Positions 46,016-54,644 of a DNA stretch of 64,000 nt are shown one piece after another (positions within the stretch are counted from its first letter, which is position 1; the number at the start of each line of letters is the position of its first letter). A model generated the notes under the pieces. The model was not told where the DNA came from, searched no databases, and saw nothing but the letters and a program-made list of their open reading frames with translations. Source of the DNA: Roseovarius carneus (lineage in GTDB: Bacteria > Pseudomonadota > Alphaproteobacteria > Rhodobacterales > Rhodobacteraceae); NCBI RefSeq assembly GCF_020141465.1, contig NZ_JAHSPD010000001.1, positions 682,001 through 746,000 on the forward strand, in the 5' to 3' direction. The translations under genes and the position numbers were made by a program.

Positions 46016-46483
46016 GTGTCAGAAACCGCCCCGAGTGAAAATATCGAAGAATTCGACCTCAAGAACTTCTTACCCTATTTGCTGAACATCGCAGGCGAAG
46101 TCACAAGCCGCCGCTTCGAAGAAAGTTACAAAACCGAATACGGCATGAGCCGAACGCAATGGCGGGTGTTGTTTCACTTGGGCCGCTATGGCGACATGAC
46201 TGCACGCAGCATTTGCGACCGCGCACGAACCCATAAAACCAAGGTAAGCCGCGCGGTTAGTGGCCTTGAAACCATGCGGTTTTTGGAACGCGTCAAAGAC
46301 CTTGATGATCGCCGTTTTGAAACACTGTCCCTCACGACAAGAGGCTACCAAGCCTACAATACCCTGTGCGGCAAAGCTGGGGAATTTGACCGCGAATTGT
46401 CCGCACAGTTCACGTCAGAGGAAAACGCAATTCTGCGCCAATGCCTTCGCCAAATTGCTGAACTGCCAAAGGATATCGAATGA
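46016..46483 (+). CDS. MarR-family transcriptional regulator
   Basis: 155 residues from a GTG. The winged helix is MSRTQWRVLFHLGRYGDMTARSICDRARTHKTKVSRAVSGLETMRFLERVKDLDDRRFETLSLT, read in parts; the DRR wing is typical. Divergent from the homogentisate operon, so it is probably its aromatic-acid-responsive repressor, acting like HmgR in function though of a different family. A family B half-repeat follows the stop. Confidence 0.88.
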   Translation: MSETAPSENIEEFDLKNFLPYLLNIAGEVTSRRFEESYKTEYGMSRTQWRVLFHLGRYGDMTARSICDRARTHKTKVSRAVSGLETMRFLERVKDLDDRRFETLSLTTRGYQAYNTLCGKAGEFDRELSAQFTSEENAILRQCLRQIAELPKDIE

Positions 46484-46489
46484 TGCCTC

Positions 46490-46511
46490 CGTTAAACGCG
46501 ACACGCTCTAA
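46490..46511. repeat. Palindromic repeat family B, half copy
   Basis: The reverse strand reads TAGAGCGTGTCGCGTTTAAC, one base different from the left arm of the copy at 55500. The other arm is missing. It lies between the MarR gene and the converging Tm-1-like gene. Confidence 0.6.
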
Positions 46512-46540
46512 GCTAAGCTAACCGGCCAAGCAAAACGTCG

Positions 46541-47773
46541 CTAGCTTTTGACGATACCCCGCGCGCACCAGTCATCAAAAATCGCAAGAGCCGTATCGGC
46601 AAAAATAGCGTCGTTGATATGCCCTGCAACCTTATGAGCCTCGACGTTGGCAGGCAGTGTCGCTTGCAACTCATTCAAGAACGCATCCAGTCCGTCCTGA
46701 TCATGCAGATCGCCGCCCTTTCGATCCCATTCACCAAACCCGTGTTCGGCCATCAAGAACGCAATTGGGCCTTTCGCTGTTTGCAGCTGCTCAGAGTGTG
46801 CGCGGGCGACGGCGGCGCGTTCGTCGTTGTCCAAAACGATGGACGTGATCAGACGGTTATGGGCGTGGTTAGGATGGTTTGCCCATTTGTCTGGCAGTCC
46901 TTGCCACCCCACAATATCGACCAGATCATAGCAACCTGCCGAAACGATTTGCGGTGTGCCGACGATCCCTGCATTGGTCAAACGATCTGCCCCAGCCGAA
47001 ATGTTGGAGCCGTGGATATGATTGCCCAATTCTTGCGTGCAAAAGTCGAACACGCAGGCAAATGCACCCTGTGCGGCAAGGCTCTCAAACGCCCGCCCCC
47101 CCATGCCGGTCGCATGGAACACAGCAACCTCGAACCCGCGTTCTTCCAATGCCGGCTTCAGAGCGACCATGTATGTCAACGCGGTTTTGCCAAGCGATGT
47201 CATACCAATCAACGGCTTGGTCAGATCAGGTTTTTCAACAGCGTTTGCCGCGCCAAGAACAGCGCCAGCCGCTTGACTCAGCGACGCCTTGCAAACCGAA
47301 TTCAGGCCGTAAAGACCGCCAGCCCAAAGGATCATCTGTGTATCTGCGGCCAACCGCTCTGGGGGGATAAGCGGGGAAAATGATACCGTGGATACGATAT
47401 ACTTCGGAACCCCCAAAGGCAGCGCCGATGTCACATCAAGCGCCAGATCGGTTCCCATGGAGCCTCCCAAAACGATCGTCCCGTCGAAACAGCCTTCGCG
47501 GTACAGCCGCGCTGCCAAAAGGGCGGCTCCCTTCCCCATGATTTGCATCGCGACGTTTTCGTTCTTGGTCGCGATCGCTTCGGCAATCGAACTGCCGCCC
47601 GCCTCGGCCACGTCATGTTTGGAAAAGTCAGTCGGCTTGGTTGGATCGCCCAACACCGACACATCCATTGTCAGGACTTGCCCGCCTTGGTTGCGGATGA
47701 CGCCAGCCAAATAGTCCAATTCGTCGTCTTTGGTGTCATAAGTTCCGATCACAAGAATGGTTTTGGTGGTCAT
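46541..47773 (-). CDS. Tm-1-like ATP-binding protein (UPF0261)
   Basis: 410 residues. VIGTYDTKDDELDYLAGVIRNQGGQVLTMDVS is the family N-terminus; SAGCYDLVDIVGW and FHATGMGGRAFESLA are conserved blocks. Named after the tomato Tm-1 virus-resistance protein; in bacteria often paired with a TIM-barrel (PEP-hydrolase-like) gene in catabolic operons, but that partner is missing here. The reaction is unknown. Last gene of the transporter/ALDH operon. Confidence 0.85.
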   Translation of the reverse strand: MTTKTILVIGTYDTKDDELDYLAGVIRNQGGQVLTMDVSVLGDPTKPTDFSKHDVAEAGGSSIAEAIATKNENVAMQIMGKGAALLAARLYREGCFDGTIVLGGSMGTDLALDVTSALPLGVPKYIVSTVSFSPLIPPERLAADTQMILWAGGLYGLNSVCKASLSQAAGAVLGAANAVEKPDLTKPLIGMTSLGKTALTYMVALKPALEERGFEVAVFHATGMGGRAFESLAAQGAFACVFDFCTQELGNHIHGSNISAGADRLTNAGIVGTPQIVSAGCYDLVDIVGWQGLPDKWANHPNHAHNRLITSIVLDNDERAAVARAHSEQLQTAKGPIAFLMAEHGFGEWDRKGGDLHDQDGLDAFLNELQATLPANVEAHKVAGHINDAIFADTALAIFDDWCARGIVKS

Positions 47774-47782
47774 GAAAGCCTC

Positions 47783-49267
47783 CTAAAGCTTGATCCAGGC
47801 AGTCTTCAGGTTGATGTATTTGTCGATGGCATGCAGGGATTTATCCGCGCCATTGCCTGATTGCCCAACACCGCCCAGCGGCACTGTGCCGTCTGCACCA
47901 CCATAAGTGTTCACATGCATGACGCCTGTGCGGACATTGCGCACCATGCGGTGCGCGCGGCTCAGGTTTGAAGTCCACACGCCGCCCGCAAGCCCGTAAA
48001 CGGTGGCATTGGCAATCTTCACGGCTTCCTCATCGGTGGTGAAAGACGTTACACTCAAGACAGGGCCGAACACCTCTTTTTGGGCCAATGTCGCATCGGG
48101 GGTGACACCCGTTATGATCGTTGGTGCCATGTAATAGCCACCCGTGTCTTGCAAGATGCGCCCACCACCGGTGACGATTTGCCCACCTTCGGCTTTGGCT
48201 GTTTCCACGAAGCCAAGGTTGGCCTGCAACTGCGCATCTGAATTGATCGCGCCGATATGGGTATCCATCCGCAATGGATCACCGACACGCATGGCCTCAG
48301 CCGCGTTAGTGACCGCGGCGACGAAATCATCATGAACGGATGCCTCAACCAGCAACCGCGATCCTGCCACGCACACCTGACCGGAATTGCGGAAAATCCC
48401 CGCGGCCGCGACTTTCGCAGCCTCGTCCAGATCGGGGGCGTCCGCGAAAATGATGTTGGGGGATTTACCGCCCAACTCCAGATAGACACGCTTCATGTTG
48501 GAGCGCGCTGCATACTCCATCAACCGCCGACCCGTGCCGCCTGATCCGGTAAAGACCAAAACATCGACGTCCATCGACAGGCCCAAGGCCTCGCCCACGA
48601 CTTTGCCCTCGCCTGTCACCGCGTTCAAAACGCCCAGCGGCAATCCCGCCTCAAGCGCCAGGTCAGCCATGCGCATCAACGACAGCGACGCAGCTTCAGA
48701 CGGCTTCAACACAACCGAATTGCCCATGGCCAACGCCGGCCCCAGTTTCCATGCGCCAATCATCATTGGGAAGTTCCACGGGATGATCGCGCCAACAACG
48801 CCAACCGGCTCCTTATGGATCAGGCCCAACACATCGCCAGACGTCGGTGCAATCTCGCCATACAGCTTATCCAAAGCTTCGGCGTAGTAGCGGATGGTCG
48901 CCGCTGCTGATCCCGGTTCAGCCTTGATTGCCATACTGATTTCAGTGCCATTGTCGCGCACACCCAACACGGCAAGTTCTAGCGCGTTAGCCTCAATCAG
49001 ATCGGCCCATTTCATCAGAACTTTCTTGCGCGCGGCAGGCGGCTGTCCGGCCCAACGCCCGTCCTCAAACGCGGCGCGCGCCGAGGCAATCGCGGCCTCC
49101 ATATCAACGGCCGTGCCCCGCGCAGTGGTCGTCAACACCTGTCCGTCGATGGGCGAAATTATGTCCATCGTGCCACCATCACTGGCCGCAACATGCTTGC
49201 CGTCAATCAGGTGCACAAACGGTGCAGCGGGCTGCGCACGAAGCGCGTCGATCTTGGTCTGGTCCAT
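47783..49267 (-). CDS. Aldehyde dehydrogenase
   Basis: 494 residues. NAD(P)-dependent oxidation of an aldehyde to the acid. IIPWNFPMMIGAWKLGPALAMGNSVVLKPSE binds the cofactor phosphate; YLELGGKSPNIIFADAPD carries the general-base Glu; FRNSGQVCVAGSR the nucleophilic Cys. Encoded 5 bp after the TctA-type permease, so the imported compound or its transaminated product is presumably the source of the aldehyde. Specificity is unknown; gamma-glutamyl-aminobutyraldehyde or betaine-aldehyde types are closest in appearance. Confidence 0.92.
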   Translation of the reverse strand: MDQTKIDALRAQPAAPFVHLIDGKHVAASDGGTMDIISPIDGQVLTTTARGTAVDMEAAIASARAAFEDGRWAGQPPAARKKVLMKWADLIEANALELAVLGVRDNGTEISMAIKAEPGSAAATIRYYAEALDKLYGEIAPTSGDVLGLIHKEPVGVVGAIIPWNFPMMIGAWKLGPALAMGNSVVLKPSEAASLSLMRMADLALEAGLPLGVLNAVTGEGKVVGEALGLSMDVDVLVFTGSGGTGRRLMEYAARSNMKRVYLELGGKSPNIIFADAPDLDEAAKVAAAGIFRNSGQVCVAGSRLLVEASVHDDFVAAVTNAAEAMRVGDPLRMDTHIGAINSDAQLQANLGFVETAKAEGGQIVTGGGRILQDTGGYYMAPTIITGVTPDATLAQKEVFGPVLSVTSFTTDEEAVKIANATVYGLAGGVWTSNLSRAHRMVRNVRTGVMHVNTYGGADGTVPLGGVGQSGNGADKSLHAIDKYINLKTAWIKL

Positions 49268-49272
49268 ATGTC

Positions 49273-50790
49273 CTACCGTGTTTGGCTGTCATGCATGTCG
49301 TGATCTTCGTCCGGCTGATGGGCACGGAATTCCTTGATCAACGTGCGAAGATGCATGGCAAGTACGAAAACAATGATCGCAAATATGATGAATGCAATCG
49401 GGCGCTCGATCATATCGAACGGGGTTTGCAGGCGCGGCAATGCCGAGCGGAGTTTGACCTCCATGATGCCGCCAAGCACTATGCCCAGAATGATCGGAAC
49501 AATTGGCAGGTTCATGCGTTTCAAAACCAAACCAAGCACGCCAAACCCCGCAGCGATCATGCAATCGGTCAGTGAGTTGCGCAAGGAATAGACACCTACG
49601 AACGAAAGCAGCAGGATCATAACGCCAAGCAGGCGCGTCGGGATGCGGATGATTTTGGTGAGCAGGTTGGTCGAGAACAACAAGAACACCATCACAATCA
49701 CATTTAGCGCGATGAGCGCGAAATAGAGCCCATAGACCAGATCAATATTGTTCTGGAAAAGCTGCGGGCCGGGGATGACGTTATGCACGTAAAACACCGA
49801 TAGCATCATCGCTGTTAGCGCCTCACCCGGTATGCCAAGCGCCAGCAACGGGATCATCGCGGCGGCAGGCACCGCATTATTTGCGGCTTCGGATGCGATC
49901 AACCCCTCAGGGGAGCCTTTGCCAAATTTCTCAGGGTTTTTGGATGTCTTTTGCGCGTAGGTGTAACTCATGAATTGGGCGGTGAATTCGCCAGTGCCAG
50001 GGATCATGCCAAGGATCACGCCGAAACCAGATGCGACTGTAGCCACGCGTTTATGCTTGAGGAGTTCTTTGATACCCGCGCTCATTTTCCCGCTGACAGG
50101 TTTCGCGTCTGGGCTGGAATCCGGCGCTGTAAGCAAAAAGAACGCCTGGCTGAGCGCGAACAGGCCCAAAACGGCCACAATCAGGTTCACACCCGAACTC
50201 AGGAACGAATACCCGAAAGTATAGCGGTGCGTATAGGTGACCGCATCCAAACCCACGGTCTGCAAGAAGATCCCGAACATAGCAAGCATTCCGGCGGCAA
50301 AAATCTGCCCCCTGTGCGCCAACACCACAAGGATAATACCCAGCAACGCGGCGAGAAAAATTTCTCGGCTGCCAAACATCGGGGCGATGATCGCCAGCAC
50401 AGGCGACAGCAAGATCAAGCAGCCGATGCCGAAAATCCCACCCCAGAACGACGCCGAATAGGCCAGCGACACGGCGCGGTGGGCCTCTCCATTTTTGGTC
50501 ATGGGATAACCCTCATAGGACGTCAGCGCATTGACCGCCGTCCCGGGGGTGTTGATCAAAACCGCAGGGATCGCACCACCATACATGGACGATCCGTAGA
50601 TCCCCAAAAGCATGGTCAGACCTACAATCGGATCAAGCGAGAACGTCGCTGGCAACAAGATCGCGATGGCAACAGCAGGCCCGACACCGGGTATGGCACC
50701 GATAATGACACCGCCGATAGACCCAATAAACAAGGCAATAATCACGTCCCAACGGGTGAGCATTTCGAGGCCAGAAAATATATTTTCCAT
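49273..50790 (-). CDS. Tripartite tricarboxylate transporter, large permease (TctA)
   Basis: 505 residues with about twelve hydrophobic helices. VIIGAIPGVGPAVAIAILLPATFSLDPIVGLTMLLGIYGSSMYGGAIPAVLINTPGT, read in parts, is the TctA signature, and it recurs in the second half as GMIPGTGEFTAQFMSY. Forms the inner-membrane channel of a Na+- or H+-driven solute importer with the small subunit and binding protein encoded just upstream. Confidence 0.93.
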   Translation of the reverse strand: MENIFSGLEMLTRWDVIIALFIGSIGGVIIGAIPGVGPAVAIAILLPATFSLDPIVGLTMLLGIYGSSMYGGAIPAVLINTPGTAVNALTSYEGYPMTKNGEAHRAVSLAYSASFWGGIFGIGCLILLSPVLAIIAPMFGSREIFLAALLGIILVVLAHRGQIFAAGMLAMFGIFLQTVGLDAVTYTHRYTFGYSFLSSGVNLIVAVLGLFALSQAFFLLTAPDSSPDAKPVSGKMSAGIKELLKHKRVATVASGFGVILGMIPGTGEFTAQFMSYTYAQKTSKNPEKFGKGSPEGLIASEAANNAVPAAAMIPLLALGIPGEALTAMMLSVFYVHNVIPGPQLFQNNIDLVYGLYFALIALNVIVMVFLLFSTNLLTKIIRIPTRLLGVMILLLSFVGVYSLRNSLTDCMIAAGFGVLGLVLKRMNLPIVPIILGIVLGGIMEVKLRSALPRLQTPFDMIERPIAFIIFAIIVFVLAMHLRTLIKEFRAHQPDEDHDMHDSQTR

Positions 50791-50805
50791 GTCGCTGGCG
50801 TCCGA

Positions 50806-51345
50806 TCAAAAATAGGTCAGCATGATCTGACGCACCCCGTCAGGCAGGTATTCATAGATCAGCCCGGAAGGAAGGTTGACCTGCAGCAAAGTCTTGAACA
50901 GAACAACAATGACGACGGCGAATATGGCCGCAGAAATAATGATTAACAGGCGTCGGTATCCAACCCGCAAAGCAAGAGCGACCGCAAAGATAACAGTCGT
51001 CAAAAGGTAGCCCGTGTAGGGAACCGTGCTTGCATAGGCGATAAACCACACGGCGTATTCCAAGGCGCAAATCCACAGCCAGACTTCGCGCCAACGCCCT
51101 TCGATACGTTCAGATAGGGCCGACCCCAACAAATGAAATCCGGCAAAAACGGCCATGCCACCCAAGGATACAGCGGGCCAAAAGCGCGGCTGCGCGAACA
51201 GCTTGTTGCCGGATCGCCACGTCGTTTGATCCATGATCTGCGACAACAGAAAAACCGACGCCAAAAATACAAACCAGGCGAACACAATGTCTCCCGGACG
51301 GCGATACCGTTTGAACAAGGTCTGAAGGGTTTTCACACGCGACAT
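50806..51345 (-). CDS. Tripartite tricarboxylate transporter, small permease (TctB)
   Basis: 179 residues from MSRVKTL, with four hydrophobic spans (FAWFVFLASVFLLSQIM; FWPAVSLGGMAVFAGFHLLG; YAVWFIAYASTVPYTGYLLTTVIFAVALAL; LLIIISAAIFAVVIVVLF) and the short cytosolic loops of TctB. Member of the C-B-A transporter operon. It is separated from the binding-protein gene by 74 bp with a strong hairpin. Confidence 0.85.
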   Translation of the reverse strand: MSRVKTLQTLFKRYRRPGDIVFAWFVFLASVFLLSQIMDQTTWRSGNKLFAQPRFWPAVSLGGMAVFAGFHLLGSALSERIEGRWREVWLWICALEYAVWFIAYASTVPYTGYLLTTVIFAVALALRVGYRRLLIIISAAIFAVVIVVLFKTLLQVNLPSGLIYEYLPDGVRQIMLTYF

Positions 51346-51373
51346 GGACGGTTTCCGCTGGGAGGCGTTGCGC

Positions 51374-51402
51374 GGTCGGGCAACCACAGTGGTTGCCCGA
51401 CC
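51374..51402. terminator. Intercistronic hairpin between tctC- and tctB-like genes
   Basis: GGTCGGGCAACCAC and its complement GTGGTTGCCCGACC nearly touch, giving a stem of about 12 bp with a small loop. No T-run follows on the minus strand, so it is more likely a stabiliser or attenuator that keeps the binding-protein mRNA more abundant than the permease mRNA. Confidence 0.6.
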
Positions 51403-51419
51403 CGGATTTTGCACAGATC

Positions 51420-52364
51420 TTATTCGGCCAACATGGCTTCGATAACGGCCATCGTAGCGATGTCCTTTTCAATCTGCATCACGACCTCAGCTGCAGGCTG
51501 CCAGTAGATCGAAGCCCCTGTTTCGGCGGCCAATGCCTGCGCGCGATCAGACATCATGGTCTTTTCTGCAACAGCGATGATCTTGTCCTGAACGTCCTGT
51601 GGTGTGTCGGCATGAACAAACAGACCGTTCCACAACGACACATCCAAATCAGGCGCCAGTTCTGCAACTGTTGGTGTGTCAGGTGTGAGGTTGATGCGCT
51701 CGCTGCCGATGGATGCGAGCACTTTGACGTCGTCGAGGCATGGCAGGATCAGCTGCAATGTGGTGTTGATAACGTCCACATCGCCAGACGCCAAAGTGTT
51801 GCAGTCCAGCGCGTCAAAGGCCGCATCAGACGCAAAGGCAAAGCCCATTTCCGAAGCAAGACCAAACGTCACCTGAGTTGGCACCAGGGGCGCACCGAAG
51901 TGACCGAGAGCCAAGTCATTTTCTTGTGCATATGCCGCCAGCCCCGCCATGTCATCGTAGGGTGCGTCAGCGCTGGCTGCGATTACGAACGGATATGTCA
52001 GGAAGTTGCCGAGTGGCACAAACGGGTCAGGGTTCAGCTCTGGAATGCCGAGCTGAGGGCCGACAACAGGGATTGCGATGATGAATGAACCGATCGTGTA
52101 GCCATCAGCGGGGGCATTTGCCACTTCGATAGCGCCGGGAAACGGCCCGCCGCCCCCACCCGGTTTATTCACAACTGCTGTTGGCACCCCGTAGGCTTCG
52201 GAAAAATCTTCCGCAATCATACGCGTCAGCACATCCTCAAGATCACCCGGAGGCCACGGTACAACAAATTCGACTGGCTTCTCCGGATATTCTGCCTGTG
52301 CAGAGCCTGCAAAAGCCGCGAGCACGAGCGCCATCGCAGTGACTGGTTTTGTAAACTTTGGCAT
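51420..52364 (-). CDS. Tripartite tricarboxylate transporter, periplasmic binding protein (TctC)
   Basis: 314 residues. Signal peptide MPKFTKPVTAMALVLAAFAGSAQA, then YPEKPVEFVVPWPPGDLEDVLTRMIAEDF and VVNKPGGGGG, the Bug/TctC motifs. ADGYTIGSF is the ligand-loop block. Captures a carboxylated solute in the periplasm for the TctAB permease. First gene of its operon, divergent from the IclR regulator, with a palindromic operator candidate between. Confidence 0.9.
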   Translation of the reverse strand: MPKFTKPVTAMALVLAAFAGSAQAEYPEKPVEFVVPWPPGDLEDVLTRMIAEDFSEAYGVPTAVVNKPGGGGGPFPGAIEVANAPADGYTIGSFIIAIPVVGPQLGIPELNPDPFVPLGNFLTYPFVIAASADAPYDDMAGLAAYAQENDLALGHFGAPLVPTQVTFGLASEMGFAFASDAAFDALDCNTLASGDVDVINTTLQLILPCLDDVKVLASIGSERINLTPDTPTVAELAPDLDVSLWNGLFVHADTPQDVQDKIIAVAEKTMMSDRAQALAAETGASIYWQPAAEVVMQIEKDIATMAVIEAMLAE

Positions 52365-52382
52365 TGTAGTCTCCCTGTAGGT

Positions 52383-52399
52383 GGTTCATATTTTGAACC
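52383..52399. promoter_or_regulatory. Candidate IclR operator 1
   Basis: GGTTCATATTTTGAACC, a perfect inverted repeat (GGTTCA / TGAACC) 19 bp before the TctC gene. The GTTC...GAAC form resembles operators of IclR-family regulators; the neighbouring regulator is of that family. Confidence 0.55.
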
Positions 52400-52449
52400 G
52401 ATGTTATTAAAAAACAGCTTGCCCCCGTTCACTTGCATGTGTCAAATTT

Positions 52450-52466
52450 TTTCTGAAACACAGAAA
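52450..52466. promoter_or_regulatory. Candidate IclR operator 2
   Basis: TTTCTGAAACACAGAAA, perfect inverted repeat with TTTCTG / CAGAAA arms, 14 bp before the iclR-type start and overlapping its ribosome site region (AAAGGA). Possible autoregulatory site. Confidence 0.4.
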
Positions 52467-52480
52467 GGACCGTTCGCAAA

Positions 52481-53290
52481 ATGTCATCTGCGTCCAAAGC
52501 ACTCGAACTGCTGTCGCTCTTTTCAAAGGCGCAGCCCGAAATCGGCTTGTCGGATATGGGCAAGCTGGCGAAGCGTGACAAAGCGACGACATATCGGCAT
52601 CTTCAGATTTTAGAAGCCGCTGGTTTTGTTGAGCAAAATGTAACGACCAAGCATTATCGCCTTGGTCCTACCCTTTTGCAGCTTGGCCGCATGAGAGAGG
52701 CAACCGTGCCGCGCAAGGCGGGCGCAGAGGCCCCCGTACATACCCTTGCTGATAAAACTGGCGAAACGGCCCACGTTTCGGTTTTGTCGGGCACAAGCTT
52801 GTTCGCGCTGGTGTCCTGCGAATCGCCGAAGCACAGCACGCGGGCCGTCATCGATATAACAACATTCCCGCTTCACGCCACGGCATCGGGGTTCTGCGCG
52901 CTGGCCTTCGGACCAGAGTGCTTGTTCGACACCGCCTGCAAAAACCTGTCACCCTATACCGATGTCACGCCGACAACGCCGGATATGTTGCAGGCCTTGA
53001 TCGACGAGGCGCGCGCCACAGGTTTTGCCCGCTCTGAAGGACGTTTCGAGTCTGAAATCCACAGCCTGTCCGCACCGATATTCGATCAAACCGGCGGGTT
53101 TTCTGGTGCTGTTTCAGTGGCAAGCGTCGCCTCACGTTTCGCCCCCGAACTCGAACGCATCATCATGACCGAGCTGATCATGGCCAGCCGTGACATCACC
53201 AAAAGCTGGGGGGGGATCATCCCACCCTCCGTAGAAATTGCATGGTCAAATTCCATTGCATCCCAAACTGAAGTGGAAACCACATCATGA
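52481..53290 (+). CDS. IclR-family transcriptional regulator
   Basis: 269 residues. N-terminal winged helix SKALELLSLFSKAQPEIGLSDMGKLAKRDKATTYRHLQILEAAGFVEQ, read in parts; C-terminal GAF-like effector domain with TGETAHVSVLSGTSLFALVSCES and HATASGFCALAFG. Divergent from the transporter operon and coupled by ATGA to the aminotransferase gene, so it most likely controls both arms in response to the imported substrate or a product. Confidence 0.9.
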   Translation: MSSASKALELLSLFSKAQPEIGLSDMGKLAKRDKATTYRHLQILEAAGFVEQNVTTKHYRLGPTLLQLGRMREATVPRKAGAEAPVHTLADKTGETAHVSVLSGTSLFALVSCESPKHSTRAVIDITTFPLHATASGFCALAFGPECLFDTACKNLSPYTDVTPTTPDMLQALIDEARATGFARSEGRFESEIHSLSAPIFDQTGGFSGAVSVASVASRFAPELERIIMTELIMASRDITKSWGGIIPPSVEIAWSNSIASQTEVETTS

Positions 53291-54633
53291 AAGATTCAAA
53301 CTTCCTCAAAGAACATAACGGTCGCCTGATGTGGCACCCGATGACGTCACCCAAAGATACCATCGACCAGCCACCAAAGATCATCACTGGATCGCATGGT
53401 GTGAACATCACCGATATCGACGGACACAGCGTGGTGGACGGTGTTGGCGGTCTTTGGAATGTAAACTTGGGCTATTCCTGCCAGCCTGTGAAAGATGCAA
53501 TTGCGGCACAGCTTGACCAATTGCCCTATTACTCCACGTTCCGTGGCACATCCAACGACGCAGCCATTGAGCTCTCCTATGAGCTGAGCGAATTTTTCGC
53601 GCCTGATGGTCTGAGCCGCGCGTTCTTCACCTCTGGAGGGTCGGACTCTGTTGAGACCGCGTTACGCCTTGCGCGGCAATATCATAAGTTGCGCGGTGAA
53701 CCCGGACGCACGAAATTCCTAAGCCTCAAGAAGGGCTACCACGGAACCCATATGGGCGGGGCCTCCGTCAACGGTAACGCTAATTTCCGCACCGCCTATG
53801 AGCCGCTGTTGCCCGGCTGCTTCCATATCCCCGCGCCCTATACTTACCGCAACCCTTTCAATGAAACCGACCCTGAAAGGCTAGCGCATTTGTGCGTGCA
53901 GGCCCTTGAGGATGAAATCGCATTCCAAGGTGCAAGCACGATTGCCGCGATGATTATGGAACCGATCCTTGGGGCAGGTGGCGTTATTCCACCACACAAG
54001 TCCTTCGCACCGATGGTGCAAGAGGTTTGTAACCGCAATGGTATCCTTCTGATCACGGATGAAGTCATCACCGCCTTTGGGCGCACGGGTGCGTGGTCTG
54101 GTGCGCGGCTTTGGGGCATCAAGCCCGATATGATGGCCACGGCCAAGGCAATAACGAACGGTTATTTCCCGTTTGGTGCCGTGATGCTGGGCGAGCGGAT
54201 GATCGAGGTCTTCGAGGGCAACCCATCCGCCAAGATCGGTCACGGTTACACCTATTCCGGCCACCCTGTAGGGGCTGCGGCAGCGCTAGCCTGCTTGACG
54301 GAAATCGCCCGCCTGAACGTGGTCGAGAACGCTGCCGCCCGTGGCACGCAATTGTTCGACGGGTGCAAAGCGTTGATGGAAAAGCATGACATCATTGGCG
54401 ATGTGCGGGGCGGGCACGGGTTGATGACGGCCATTGAGATGGTCAGCGACCGCACCTCCAAAAAGCCCATCGACGCGGGCACCGCCACCACAGTGCAAGA
54501 GATCGCATATCAGAATGGTGCGATCGTGCGGGTGTCCGGCGCGAACCTGATCCTGTCACCGCCCTTGATTATCACCGAAGCAGAGACCACCACGATCCTC
54601 TCCGCACTCGATGCAGGTTTCTCAGCCATTTGA
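53287..54633 (+). CDS. Class III (omega) aminotransferase
   Basis: 448 residues. PLP enzyme; the Schiff-base lysine is K287 in ATAKAITNGYFPFG; FTSGGSDSVETALRLARQY is the phosphate-binding block and LLITDEVITAFGRTG holds the pyridine-ring Asp. The start LMWHPMTSP resembles beta-alanine/pyruvate and taurine-type transaminases. It would turn a terminal amine into an aldehyde, which the aldehyde dehydrogenase of the divergent operon could oxidise. Confidence 0.9.
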   Translation: MKDSNFLKEHNGRLMWHPMTSPKDTIDQPPKIITGSHGVNITDIDGHSVVDGVGGLWNVNLGYSCQPVKDAIAAQLDQLPYYSTFRGTSNDAAIELSYELSEFFAPDGLSRAFFTSGGSDSVETALRLARQYHKLRGEPGRTKFLSLKKGYHGTHMGGASVNGNANFRTAYEPLLPGCFHIPAPYTYRNPFNETDPERLAHLCVQALEDEIAFQGASTIAAMIMEPILGAGGVIPPHKSFAPMVQEVCNRNGILLITDEVITAFGRTGAWSGARLWGIKPDMMATAKAITNGYFPFGAVMLGERMIEVFEGNPSAKIGHGYTYSGHPVGAAAALACLTEIARLNVVENAAARGTQLFDGCKALMEKHDIIGDVRGGHGLMTAIEMVSDRTSKKPIDAGTATTVQEIAYQNGAIVRVSGANLILSPPLIITEAETTTILSALDAGFSAI

Positions 54634-54644
54634 AGGGCCACGAC

